53,388 bases of DNA from Candidatus Pacearchaeota archaeon (GTDB lineage Archaea > Nanobdellota > Nanobdellia > Pacearchaeales > GW2011-AR1). Position numbers and translations under genes: made by a program. The notes under the pieces were generated by a model, which was not told the origin of the DNA, searched no databases, and saw nothing but the letters and a program-made list of their open reading frames with translations. Where the stretch lies: the NCBI GenBank assembly GCA_018304045.1, contig JAGVWZ010000012.1, positions 1-53,388 of the forward strand, given 5' to 3'. Positions 33,134 to 41,788 of the stretch are shown in pieces. Every line of letters begins with the position of its first letter. Position 1 is the stretch's first letter.

Positions 33134-33285
33134 TCCATTTATTATAATGCCATAATAAGTATATAAATCCTACTAAGGTGGGATGAAGTAGTATTTGGGT
33201 TTAAAGTGGATTTTAAGGGGCGTGTAAAGGTATGAATAAGTAGGATAATGATATATTTTTTATAGCAGATTATGTTTTTATTGCA

Positions 33286-34359
33286 ATGAAAATACCTTGG
33301 GCAATTCCTAATATTATTGAAGAAGATAAAAATTTTGCCAAAGATATAATTGATTCTGGATGGTATGGTATGGGAAATATTGTTGAATTATTTGAAAAAA
33401 ACATGGCAAAATATATTGGAGTGAAACATGCAATTGCAGTTAACAATGGAACTTCTGCAATAGAAGTTTTGCTAAGAGCATTGAATATTGGTGAAGGAGA
33501 TGAAGTTATAGTTCCTGCTTATTCATATATTGCTACTGCAAGTGCAGTAAATTTAATTGGAGCTCAGCCATTATTTGTTGATGTTGATGAAACAATGACA
33601 ATTAATCCAGAGGAAATTGATAAAGTAATAACTAATAGGACAAAGGCAATAATGTGTGTTGACTTGACTGGTAATCCTTGTGATTATTCTAAGTTGCTTG
33701 AAAAATCAAAAATATATAATGTTCCATTAATAGTCGATGGTGCTCAATCACTTGGTTCAAAATATAATAATAAATCATGTTTAAGTTATGGCATTGCTAG
33801 CACTACAAGCTTTCATGCTGCAAAGATTCTTACAACAATCGAGGGTGGAATGATTTTTACAAATGATTTTGAATTAATGAAAACAATAAAAAAGATTAGA
33901 AATCAAGGAGAAGGAGAGAATAAATATCTACATGAAATTTTAGGTGGGAATTACAGAATGACTGATGTAGCTGCTGCATTTGGAATAAAACAATTAGAAA
34001 GAATTGAAAAAACACTTAAAAAAAGAGAAGAAAAGGTAGATTATTATAAAAAACTTCTTAATGGGCATGTAAAATACTTAGATGTTAAAAATAATTATTC
34101 CTCTTATTTTATATTTCCAGTTTTTATAAAAGATAGGGATAAATTATATGAATTTTTAAAAAATAATGGAATAGAAACAAGGAAAATTTATCCTAGAACA
34201 ATTCCTAAACAACCCCTATACAAGAACAGAGAAAATTTTCCAGTTGCAGAAAAGTTTTGCAGGGAAACTCTTTCACTTCCACTTTATGATAAAATAAGTT
34301 TTGAGGAAATTGAATATGTTTGTAATAAAATAAAAGAATTCTTGATAAAAATAAAATGA
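33286..34359 (+). CDS. DegT/DnrJ/EryC1/StrS-family PLP aminotransferase
   Basis: A 357-aa sugar aminotransferase. The PLP Lys is K180 in TTSFHAAKILTT, and D151 lies in VDGAQSLG. NNGTSAIEVLLRAL and GEGDEVIVPAYSYIATASA are family signatures. It acts on NDP-keto-sugars for surface glycans. Its stop overlaps the next gene as ATGA (34356-34359), so the two are translationally coupled. The RHH-nucleotidyltransferase fusion is divergently transcribed 150 bp away. Confidence 0.9.
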   Translation: MKIPWAIPNIIEEDKNFAKDIIDSGWYGMGNIVELFEKNMAKYIGVKHAIAVNNGTSAIEVLLRALNIGEGDEVIVPAYSYIATASAVNLIGAQPLFVDVDETMTINPEEIDKVITNRTKAIMCVDLTGNPCDYSKLLEKSKIYNVPLIVDGAQSLGSKYNNKSCLSYGIASTTSFHAAKILTTIEGGMIFTNDFELMKTIKKIRNQGEGENKYLHEILGGNYRMTDVAAAFGIKQLERIEKTLKKREEKVDYYKKLLNGHVKYLDVKNNYSSYFIFPVFIKDRDKLYEFLKNNGIETRKIYPRTIPKQPLYKNRENFPVAEKFCRETLSLPLYDKISFEEIEYVCNKIKEFLIKIK

Positions 34360-35276
34360 AAAAGATATTGATTACTGGAGGGGCAGGATTTGTAGGAACT
34401 AAATTAGTTCTGCTTTTATTGGAAAAAGGATATTATGTTAAAGTTCTTGATAATCTTATTCACAATCAGATTGTTTTTTCAGAGATAAAAGATGCTAGAT
34501 TCGAATTTATTAAAGGAGACATAACTAAAGAAGAAGATGTTAAAAACGCTTTGAAGGATATTGACTTAATTGTACATTTGGCTGCAATTGTTGGTGCTCC
34601 TCTTTGTGATAAAAATCCAGAACTTGCAATCAAAACTAATATTAATGGTGTTGAAATCATCAATAGATTAAGGGTAAATATCCCAATTATCTTTGCTTCT
34701 ACTGGAAGTGTATATGGTAAACTAAATGAATTATGCACTGAAGAATCTCCTGTAAATCCCCTAAGCTTATACGGGAAAACAAAATATATTGGGGAACAAA
34801 TTATTAAAAAATCTGGAAATTACATAATATTTAGGCCTGCTACTGCTTTTGGAGTTTCTCCTAAAATGAGAACAGATCTTTTGATAAATGACTTATTACT
34901 TACTGCATTGAAAACAAAAAAATTAATAATTTTTGAAGGAAATGCTAAAAGAACTTTTATTCATGTTTCTGATTTTGCAATGGCTATTGTTTATGCTATT
35001 GAAAATTTTGAAAAAATTAAAAATAAGATTTATAATCTTGGAAATGAAAAAATGAATTGCTTAAAAAAGGATATTGCAAAAATAATTGCAAAATATACTG
35101 AATGTGAAATAGAAATATCTCGATCAGGTGAAGATCCTGATAAAAGAGACTATGAGGTTTCCTATGAAAAGATAAGAGAAACTGGTTTTAATACTTGCAT
35201 GTCAATTGAGGATGGAATCAGAGAATTGATAGAATATTATTATACATTAAATAAAGACCTAATTTCTAATAAATAG
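34356..35276 (+). CDS. NAD-dependent epimerase/dehydratase (SDR)
   Basis: A 306-aa extended SDR: Rossmann motif GGAGFVG (residues 8-14), active-site Tyr139 and Lys143 in YGKTK, and Ser at IFASTGSVYG. Modifies an NDP-sugar, in line with the coupled aminotransferase. The exact reaction is not decidable from sequence. Confidence 0.9.
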   Translation: MKKILITGGAGFVGTKLVLLLLEKGYYVKVLDNLIHNQIVFSEIKDARFEFIKGDITKEEDVKNALKDIDLIVHLAAIVGAPLCDKNPELAIKTNINGVEIINRLRVNIPIIFASTGSVYGKLNELCTEESPVNPLSLYGKTKYIGEQIIKKSGNYIIFRPATAFGVSPKMRTDLLINDLLLTALKTKKLIIFEGNAKRTFIHVSDFAMAIVYAIENFEKIKNKIYNLGNEKMNCLKKDIAKIIAKYTECEIEISRSGEDPDKRDYEVSYEKIRETGFNTCMSIEDGIRELIEYYYTLNKDLISNK

Positions 35277-35424
35277 ATTTAAGTCGGATGATGTATTACT
35301 TTTTATATATTTTTTCTTTTATATTAGATAAAATTGGTATGAAAAAGTAGTATTTTTACTATAAATTAGTGAGAATTAGTAGGATGAAGTTAATACTTTT
35401 AACTAAAATAATCTGAATATTTTT

Positions 35425-36579
35425 ATGGCATTGGCTTATACATTAAATTTGTTAGATAATCAAAGGAAAAAACTAAGAGAAGAGCTTCTTGAAGAATATA
35501 TTTCTAGAGGAGAAGAACCTTTTGACTATGAAAGACAATTATTTGTTGAAAGGCCTGGTTTTTTAGAAAAAGTTTTAAATCAAGAAGTGATGCCCCCATG
35601 GCATTTTGAAGTTCTTCCTACTGAAAGATGTAATAATAACTGCATTTGGTGCAGAGGTGGGCATAGGGATTTTATGGCCTCTGAAAAGGATTTATCTGAA
35701 GAAGTTATGTTTAGATTAATGGGGGAGTTAGCAGATTATGGTGTTGATGGAATAATAAGATTTTCTGGAATGTCTGGAGAACCTTTAATGAATCCTGGAG
35801 CATTACCTGCTATAAAAGAGGGAATTAGAAGAGGGCTAAATGTTGGCTTAATAAGTAATGGTATTTTACTGGATGAAAGAGCCCATGATTATTTGTCAGG
35901 AGCAGTATATGTAAACACTAGCCTAGATGCTTCGAACTCAGAAACATTCAATGAATTAAAAGGCCATAGGGGAGATGTTTTTGATATGATTGTTGATAAT
36001 GTAAGAAAATTAGCTTTGTTTAAAAATTCTGGAGACTATAGATTTAGGGTTGGTGTAGGATATTTAGTGCATCCAAAAAATTATAATGGTATTGTGGAAG
36101 CTGCAAAATTAATAGGGTCTACTGGAGCAGATATACTTCAATTTAAACTTCCACTTGGACAATCTATGTTTAATGGACAAGATACAAAAAAAATAGAAGA
36201 ACTTCTGTTAAGGGCTCAGGAATATTCTAGAGGAGGATTCAAGGTTGAGGTAATGCAAAGTGAAACTGAAAGAAGAGCAGAACTTGGTGGAACAATGGCA
36301 AAACCTAATTTTCCTAAATGCTATTCACAATTTTTAAATGGAGTTGTTGGTGCTGATGGAATTGTGTATCCCTGTGTTCATTATTATTATCAAAAAGGTA
36401 TTTCCGGAGCTCCTTTTGGAAGCTTATATGAACAAAGTTTGAGAGAGATATGGGAAGGCGAAGTAAGAAAAAGAATTATGAGGAGAATAGTTCCTAGAGA
36501 AGATTGTGCTCTTTGCAATAGATATGACCATAGGATGAATAGATTTATCAATTTTATTGATTCAAATGGAGTTAAATAG
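35425..36579 (+). CDS. radical SAM protein with SPASM-like C terminus
   Basis: A 384-aa protein: CNNNCIWC (C69, C73, C76) binds the SAM [4Fe-4S] cluster. FSGMSGEPLMNP is the GGE-type motif, and the barrel follows. The C terminus has CYSQ, YPCVHYYY and CALCNRYD, spaced as in SPASM/twitch auxiliary clusters. NGVVGADGIVYPC is typical. It could modify a peptide or a sugar; the SDR/DegT pair upstream hints at cell-surface chemistry. A 145-bp gap separates it from the SDR. Confidence 0.85.
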   Translation: MALAYTLNLLDNQRKKLREELLEEYISRGEEPFDYERQLFVERPGFLEKVLNQEVMPPWHFEVLPTERCNNNCIWCRGGHRDFMASEKDLSEEVMFRLMGELADYGVDGIIRFSGMSGEPLMNPGALPAIKEGIRRGLNVGLISNGILLDERAHDYLSGAVYVNTSLDASNSETFNELKGHRGDVFDMIVDNVRKLALFKNSGDYRFRVGVGYLVHPKNYNGIVEAAKLIGSTGADILQFKLPLGQSMFNGQDTKKIEELLLRAQEYSRGGFKVEVMQSETERRAELGGTMAKPNFPKCYSQFLNGVVGADGIVYPCVHYYYQKGISGAPFGSLYEQSLREIWEGEVRKRIMRRIVPREDCALCNRYDHRMNRFINFIDSNGVK

Positions 36580-36626
36580 ATTTTAGGTATAGATAATTAT
36601 TTAATCATATATTTCTTAATTTATTT

Positions 36627-36854
36627 ATGTCAGGTGCTGGTGAAGGTAAAAAATTAATTGGAAAAGCCAATGTGTATATTCATGAAAAAGGCAAAAGCAA
36701 TGCTAGAATTACGCATATTGATATTGAACTAGGAGAATTAAACGATATTATAAAACCTGGTGAAGCTTCCTATGTTCAAGGTAAAGAAGGTGGAGTTTTT
36801 ATTGGATTAAAAAGAGAGATGATTACTCGGGCTGAAAAGAAATTGAAAGAATAA
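36627..36854 (+). CDS. hypothetical protein, 75 aa
   Basis: MSGAGEGKKLIGKANVYIHE is followed by a predicted beta-rich domain (ARITHIDIELGELND...VQGKEGGVFIGLKR) and a terminal helix. No Cys, no signal. Not an acyl carrier protein (no DSL motif). Lies just upstream of tRNA-Ser. Confidence 0.5.
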   Translation: MSGAGEGKKLIGKANVYIHEKGKSNARITHIDIELGELNDIIKPGEASYVQGKEGGVFIGLKREMITRAEKKLKE

Positions 36855-36901
36855 ATGAATAATAGATTATTTTAAAAACTCTGTATTTCTATCATTTTTA
36901 T

Positions 36902-37008
36902 GCCTTCGTCGCAAAGTGGTATTGCAACGGATTGCTATAAATTGAAATAAAAATATTGCAAAAATCCGTGTCCTTCGGGACTCCCGGGTTCAATTCCCGG
37001 CGAGGGCG
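36902..37008 (+). tRNA. tRNA-Ser (GCU) with a 26-nt intron
   Basis: Acceptor GCCTTCG/CGAGGGC (one G-U pair), D-stem GCAA/TTGC, anticodon stem ACGGA/TCCGT, long variable arm GTCC-TTCG-GGAC, T-stem CCGGG/CCCGG, discriminator G, all consistent with type II tRNA-Ser. Anticodon GCU (36934-36936). The intron occupies 36938-36963, at the archaeal canonical site between positions 37 and 38. Its 37 final bases are duplicated exactly at 40507-40543, and related 3' halves lie at 38842, 38901, 43893 and 43972. Confidence 0.93.
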
Positions 37009-37049
37009 TATTTCTTTTGAAAAATATATTAACAATATAGCTATTATGC

Positions 37050-38723
37050 CTATTCTTTATAGAATAATCTTTTAAACCAATTTAATATTTTTTCTACAAG
37101 GTTAGAGTTTACACATTTCTCCGAAATACAAACATTACTTAAGCATTCAAAATTATTCTCACAAACTGAATTCGCTTCATTTTGATTTTCCCATTCTCTA
37201 TTTTCATCACAATATTTTTTATTTTTTCTTAGACCTATTAGTTCACATTGCGAAGTATTTTCTTTTACACTATCTTTTAAGACTTCATTTTCTGATTGTG
37301 ATTCTATTTTACCCTCAACTAGAATGCCTTTATCACCAAATTCATCGTAAAAAACAGTATTAGTTGCTCCTGTAGTGGTTGTAGTTTTTTCATCCACAGA
37401 ATTTAGAATTTTTATTAAATGTTGTTGACTTATATAATTGTAAGTTTCATTGCGCATTCCATTTCCCATCCGGCTATTAAGAGAAGATCTAAATCTATTA
37501 CTGGAACCGCACACAATATAACAACCTGTATTGTTCACACAGTCTGTGCCTATGTTAATATTGCCCGGATTTTTTGGTATGCATCTATGATGATAATAGA
37601 AATCAGATTCATTCCTATATATTAAATTTTCTGTAATCCATACACATGGTTTAATAATAGATGATAGGTTATTCAGAGAAAAAGAAGCTATCTTAAAATT
37701 TTCACACTCTTCGCTAAAGGGTATATCCGTACACAGTTTTACTATATTTAAACACCTTGTTATACTAGAATTAAGATGATTCCCCCATAAGCAGGGGAAT
37801 TGATTATCCCTTTTATTATAGCATGAATCTCCATCAAGTGCATCTTCACAATTTTTTCCATAAAGATTTGATGAAATAATAGGCACCCCATTACACCATT
37901 TTGAACAAGCTACTGAATCATTCGCAATATCAACATTTACTCTATCTGGAAGATAATAAGCTATCGAATCCATCTCATACTCATCTTCTAAATTTCCAAA
38001 AGAATGGCCAAATTCATGTAACAAAGCGGATCTAAAGTATATCATATCAGCACCACCAAAATCAAAGAAAGTAATCTCTCCCAAACCTGCCCGAGATCTA
38101 TCGTTGTAATCTAATTTAATTAATCTTATTTCCTGTTTATTTGTTTGTGGGCAGGATGAAGATAATTCTGATGAAATATTCTTAAAAATAAAATAATCAT
38201 CATAAATTGTTTTATTTACATGACTTAATTTATTAATATACCACACATTAAATTTATTTTTATAATCTCTAAAAGGATATTCTGACAATAATCCCGTATC
38301 ATCTAGAGTCCCAGTACCATTTATATTCACTAAGGTTATAATTTTATCTTTAAATTCATTAATATCATTATAATTGAAACCTATAAAAATAATATTAATT
38401 CTCTCTTCATTGGGATTATTATGATTAGGTATTAACTCTAGGCACAAAGATTCATTTTCTTGAGGTACACACTTCCCTAGTTCTTCATTCCAGATAGTTC
38501 CCTGCTGACAAGCAATACTTCCCCCATTAGGAACACATTTCTGCAATTGTTCATTCCATTCATAACCTTGCTGGCATGATGGACTGCTTAAGGGCATACA
38601 TTTCTGCAATTGTTCATTCCATTCATAACCTTGCTGGCATGAATTACTTCCTTCTATTGCAAATAAAAGAGGAATTAGTAATTGAAAAAATATACTTATT
38701 AATATAACAACTCCTTTTTTCAT
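37050..38723 (-). CDS. secreted metallopeptidase of the M64 type with N-terminal Cys repeats
   Basis: Signal peptide MKKGVVILISIFFQLLIPLL (to about residue 23). Three repeats of CQQGYEWNEQLQKC type follow (residues 29-42, 50-63, 72-85). The peptidase domain starts about residue 105 (INIIFIGFNYND). HEFGHSFGNLEDEY at 236-249 supplies the HExxH zinc ligands with a DEY motif, as in M64 (IgA-peptidase-like) enzymes. A Cys-rich region (280-420) and a basic C-terminal helix (FKRLFYKE) follow. It fills the first block between tRNA-Ser and its displaced 3' half, in opposite orientation to the other cargo. Confidence 0.8.
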   Translation of the reverse strand: MKKGVVILISIFFQLLIPLLFAIEGSNSCQQGYEWNEQLQKCMPLSSPSCQQGYEWNEQLQKCVPNGGSIACQQGTIWNEELGKCVPQENESLCLELIPNHNNPNEERINIIFIGFNYNDINEFKDKIITLVNINGTGTLDDTGLLSEYPFRDYKNKFNVWYINKLSHVNKTIYDDYFIFKNISSELSSSCPQTNKQEIRLIKLDYNDRSRAGLGEITFFDFGGADMIYFRSALLHEFGHSFGNLEDEYEMDSIAYYLPDRVNVDIANDSVACSKWCNGVPIISSNLYGKNCEDALDGDSCYNKRDNQFPCLWGNHLNSSITRCLNIVKLCTDIPFSEECENFKIASFSLNNLSSIIKPCVWITENLIYRNESDFYYHHRCIPKNPGNINIGTDCVNNTGCYIVCGSSNRFRSSLNSRMGNGMRNETYNYISQQHLIKILNSVDEKTTTTTGATNTVFYDEFGDKGILVEGKIESQSENEVLKDSVKENTSQCELIGLRKNKKYCDENREWENQNEANSVCENNFECLSNVCISEKCVNSNLVEKILNWFKRLFYKE

Positions 38724-38841
38724 AGTTTAATGCAGAGAGACTAAATAATAAATCTTTCTGTTTATTAAAAAATCTGAAATTTCATTTCCTTTCTAAAAAT
38801 ATAATAAATTAGATCATAGTATCCTGCCCTTTTTGGGTTCC

Positions 38842-38897
38842 ATATTGCTAATCCGCGACCTTTACCGGTCTCCTGGGTTCAATTCCCAGTGGCGGCG
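38842..38897 (+). repeat. displaced tRNA-Ser 3' half, copy 1a
   Basis: ATATTGCTAATCCGCGACC, then a variable-arm stem GACC-TTTACC-GGTC, T-arm CTGGG-TTCAATT-CCCAG and acceptor strand TGGCGGC+G. No matching 5' half (GCCGCCA) lies upstream, so it cannot fold as a full tRNA alone. The preceding TGGGTTCCATATTGCTAATC resembles the region before copy 2. Confidence 0.7.
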
Positions 38898-38900
38898 TTT

Positions 38901-38944
38901 TATATTGCTGAACCCAGGTTCCTGGGTATTTCCCAGTGGCGGCG
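38901..38944 (+). repeat. displaced tRNA-Ser 3' half, copy 1b (degenerate)
   Basis: A second partial copy right after 1a: TATATTGCTGAACCCAGG, CTGGG...CCCAG T-arm with a shortened loop, and the same TGGCGGCG end. Looks like an older att duplicate of the same site. Confidence 0.55.
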
Positions 38945-39074
38945 GTTATTTTCAATACCAATAAGTTTTAAATACTACTGCTACTTATAATATTTATTAA
39001 TTCCCCGGTATGGTTTTCGGACAATGCCGGGTTTTTATTTTATTTCTAGCAAAGTTTATTAGTATTAAACATTA

Positions 39075-39713
39075 ATGAATTCCATGAAAAAAGTGATTAT
39101 ATTAATAGATGGAAATAATTTTTATCACAACTTGAAGCATATGAAGATTAAGCCAAGCAATGTTGATTTCAAAAAACTAACTGATTTTATAGCTAAGTAT
39201 TTTGATTTAGAACTGCAGGAAGTTAGATATTATAACTCAATGCCAACATTAAGAGATGGAAGAAATTTGTATTTTTCCCATCTTAAGTTTATTGATGATT
39301 TAAAGAAAATACCTAAATTTTCTGTTCATACAAGAAAACTCCAAGTTCATTCAAACAAAGAACTATTAAAAGAAAAACAGGATTTGATTGATTCAATGGA
39401 TTTGTGTGAAAACTGCAAGCCTATTGTTGAACAAAACATTTTTGATGCAGTTAGCAATATAAAAAAGAAGGAAAAAGGTATTGATATTATGCTCGGAATT
39501 GATTTGGTTGAATCTGCAATAGAAGATAAAGCAGATAGTTTTATAGTTGTTTCAGGAGATGCTGATTTTGTTCCTGCAATGAAACTAACAGAAAAGAAAG
39601 GCAAAGATGTCTATAGTGTTAGTCTTGCAAAGGGTTACAGCAAAGAATTAAGGGACAATTTCAAGTTTTTTGTAATTGGAAAGAATATGATAATTGAAAA
39701 TTGTTTAAAATAA
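39075..39713 (+). CDS. NYN-domain (LabA/DUF88-like) presumed ribonuclease
   Basis: KVIILIDGNNFYHNLKHMKI at the N terminus and FIVVSGDADFVPAMKLTEKK near residues 155-175 hold the conserved acidic residues. A CENCKP pair sits in the middle insertion. Start at ATG 39075 (MNSMKKV) or the second Met. The WYL gene begins one base after its stop, so the two are co-translated. Relative of the broken gene at 7903. Confidence 0.85.
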   Translation: MNSMKKVIILIDGNNFYHNLKHMKIKPSNVDFKKLTDFIAKYFDLELQEVRYYNSMPTLRDGRNLYFSHLKFIDDLKKIPKFSVHTRKLQVHSNKELLKEKQDLIDSMDLCENCKPIVEQNIFDAVSNIKKKEKGIDIMLGIDLVESAIEDKADSFIVVSGDADFVPAMKLTEKKGKDVYSVSLAKGYSKELRDNFKFFVIGKNMIIENCLK

Positions 39714-39714
39714 A

Positions 39715-40077
39715 ATGGTCTCCCTTACAAAAGCTGAAAAAGATAAATTGAAAGAGATATTAACAAAATCTAAAGATAAAGAAGCAAAAGAAATTATTAA
39801 AAAAATAGATAATGAAAAGAAACTAAAATATGCCTATTACAAAAAAGATATTAAAGCGTTTTTAAGACAAGCATTTAAAGAAAAAAAGAAGGTAAAAATA
39901 AGATATTATAGCTTATCTTCAGATGAAATCAAATGGAGAACAGTTTCTATTTACCAACTTGGTTCTGATTTCATTATTGCTTATTGCCATTTGAGAAATG
40001 AAGAAAGAACTTTTGTAACTGATAGAATTTCCCAAGCTGCAATTTTAGATGAAAGTTATAAAATTCCAAATGGCTGA
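39715..40077 (+). CDS. WYL-domain protein, 120 aa
   Basis: The C-terminal 75 residues fit the WYL ligand-sensing fold (KVKIRYYSLSSDEIKWRTVS, then IIAYCHLRNEERTFVTDRIS). The N-terminal 45 residues are Lys-rich helices and may bind nucleic acid, but no HTH is clear. Starting 2 bp after the NYN stop suggests WYL regulates or gates the nuclease. WYL proteins often control defence systems. Confidence 0.8.
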   Translation: MVSLTKAEKDKLKEILTKSKDKEAKEIIKKIDNEKKLKYAYYKKDIKAFLRQAFKEKKKVKIRYYSLSSDEIKWRTVSIYQLGSDFIIAYCHLRNEERTFVTDRISQAAILDESYKIPNG

Positions 40078-40116
40078 GAACCTGAAAGTATTGTTTGGTA
40101 AAAGTATGAGGATATT

Positions 40117-40419
40117 ATGATAAATGAAAAAGAAAGACCAAAATGGCCTATGCAAAGGCTGAAAGGAATGTATTTTGCTATGCATTGTTGGAAATGTAAA
40201 AAGTTTGAACTTCCTCAGGAAGAGTTTGAACAAACAGAGTATGAAAAGAGTTGTGAGCCAAATATTCAGAAAATTATTCATAGATTGGACTTAAAAGAAA
40301 TGAGATTTAAAGATTTTAATATTATTATTAAAAATAGTGTGTTCTGCAAATTTGAAAAAAGAGATTTTAGTAATAATTGTCCTATTTGTAAGAAATTTGG
40401 AGTTCCAAACCATTTCTAA
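40117..40419 (+). CDS. cassette-end Cys protein, 100 aa (copy A)
   Basis: ERPKWPMQRLKGMYFAMHCW then KCKKFELP: CWKC plus later C44-x?-C and CPIC pairs suggest one or two zinc sites. A paralogue at 43479 is nearly identical, including most third codon positions in the first 90 bases, implying recent duplication. In both blocks this is the last gene before a tRNA-Ser 3' half. Function unknown; a role in mobility is possible. Confidence 0.7.
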   Translation: MINEKERPKWPMQRLKGMYFAMHCWKCKKFELPQEEFEQTEYEKSCEPNIQKIIHRLDLKEMRFKDFNIIIKNSVFCKFEKRDFSNNCPICKKFGVPNHF

Positions 40420-40489
40420 TCACATGATTGGTGGAAAATCGGTGAAAATATAATTTATTATATTTAATATGTAGCCATATTTGGGTTAC

Positions 40490-40543
40490 ATATTGCTAAT
40501 CCATGACCTTCGGGACTCCCGGGTTCAATTCCCGGCGAGGGCG
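40490..40543 (+). repeat. displaced tRNA-Ser 3' half, copy 2
   Basis: ATATTGCTAATCCATGACC followed by 37 bases (40507-40543) identical to the end of the intact tRNA-Ser (36972-37008), including variable arm, T-arm and acceptor. No 5' half is present. This is the expected product of integrase-mediated insertion at the tRNA 3' part. Confidence 0.85.
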
Positions 40544-40587
40544 GTTTTTTTTTCAATGTGAAGATTAAAATACTTGATTTTTTTTTA

Positions 40588-41093
40588 ATGAAAATGAAAA
40601 CAAATCTTCAATTTAAACCTATCACTGAATTTAAACCTGGAATAATTTTTGATATTCTTTCTAGAAGCTATGAAGAATTAACAAAATTAGGGCCTGAATT
40701 TTACAAATTAAAAAAAAATGAAAAAGTGATGATAAGGGAGCATTTGAAAATTTAGAGACTAGAGGAAGATGTTATTTTATTACTTGTTTAAATGAGGTTC
40801 CTATAGGTATGGGTTCTTATGACCCTAGACAAGGTCCTGAATTTGGAATTATTGGAGATAATTGTATTTTGCCAAAGTTCAGAGGAAATGGTTATGGAAA
40901 AAAACAAATTGAAGAAATACTAAAGAGATTTCGTGAAAGAAAATTTAGGAATGCCAGAGTTTCTACAAGCGAACATCCATTTTTTATTTCTGCTCAAAAA
41001 ATGTATCCAAGTATAGGATTTAATGAAACAAGAAGATTTAAGAAAAAACCTGACTCAAAATATCGAGATATAGAGTATGAAATGAAACTTTAA
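40588..41093 (+). pseudogene. GNAT acetyltransferase, frameshifted
   Basis: ATG 40588 (MKMKTNLQFKPITEFKPG) leads to a stop at 40753-40755 after REHLKI. Another frame continues KGAFENLETRGRCYFITCL and through GNCILPKFRGNGYGKKQIEE, the acetyl-CoA loop (RGNGYG), to FYPSIGF-like QKMYPSIGFNETRRF. One indel in the A-rich stretch at about 40710-40730 explains the break. Restored length about 168 aa. It could be a sequencing indel. First gene of the third block. Confidence 0.7.
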
Positions 41094-41194
41094 AATATAA
41101 TTTATATCTAACCAAATATTGTACACCATTTTTCTTATATTTTTCAATCTAGAAAGATTTATAAAGATACATTAATTATTCTGATATGAGGTAA

Positions 41195-41788
41195 TTGGTG
41201 TGTCATTTTACCTTTAAAATGAAAAATAAAAAAATAACTCTTAATCAAGAAAAAATAGAAATAAAAGAAGTATCTAAAATAGCTGGGCTTTCATCTAAAG
41301 AGGTTAGTATAATTTCATGGCTCGAATTTTATCAAAAGTATTTTTTTACTTCAGATGATATAAGTTTCTTTTTTAATGACAAAAGAGCTCTATATAGAAT
41401 AATACAAAAACTGCTTAGAAAAAAAAGAATAATGAAACTTAATAAAAATAAATATTATTTAATTCCTATAAAAGCTAGAACAGGGAAATGGAGTGAGCAT
41501 GAATTCATAATGGTTGATGAACTATGCAATTCAGGAGAATATTATATTGGCGGCTGGACTGCTGCTAACTATTGGAGGCTTACTGATCAGATTCCTGCTT
41601 GGACAGAGATCTATACAAAAAATAAACAAGGTAAAAAGATTATAGGAAATACAAGAATCATTTTTCATAGAATAAGAAAAGTAGATAAAGATAAATACAT
41701 AATAAAAACGATAAAAGGACATGAGTTTAAGATATTAAAAAAAGGAGAGACAAAAAAATGGTTGAAGTTAAGAGAATACCTGCTATAG
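41195..41788 (+). CDS. AbiEi-like antitoxin / transcriptional regulator
   Basis: A 197-aa protein: the N-terminal winged-helix-like region (EIKEVSKIAGLSSKEVSIIS) and the YYIGGWTAANYWRLTDQIP segment fit the AbiEi antitoxin family. Start uncertain: TTG 41195, GTG 41198 (after GAGGT) or ATG 41219. It overlaps the toxin gene by 31 bp. It should bind its own promoter and neutralise the toxin. Confidence 0.75.
   Translation: MVCHFTFKMKNKKITLNQEKIEIKEVSKIAGLSSKEVSIISWLEFYQKYFFTSDDISFFFNDKRALYRIIQKLLRKKRIMKLNKNKYYLIPIKARTGKWSEHEFIMVDELCNSGEYYIGGWTAANYWRLTDQIPAWTEIYTKNKQGKKIIGNTRIIFHRIRKVDKDKYIIKTIKGHEFKILKKGETKKWLKLREYLL

Larger units (their letters stand above)
38945..40543 (+). mobile_element. putative tRNA-Ser cassette 2 (NYN-WYL-Cys protein)
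   Basis: The block between tRNA 3'-half copies 1b and 2: three plus-strand genes and no recombinase. It ends with the 100-aa Cys protein followed about 70 bp later by a tRNA-Ser 3' half. The element inference rests on the flanking repeats and the conserved last gene. Confidence 0.5.

Noticed and set aside
36627-36854. Acyl carrier protein to go with FabF
   Set aside because: No DSL phosphopantetheine site and the predicted fold is beta-rich.
38880-38945. CRISPR-like array from the repeated CTGGG..CCCAGTGGCGGCG units
   Set aside because: Only two copies, unequal spacing, and the repeats match a tRNA T-arm/acceptor.
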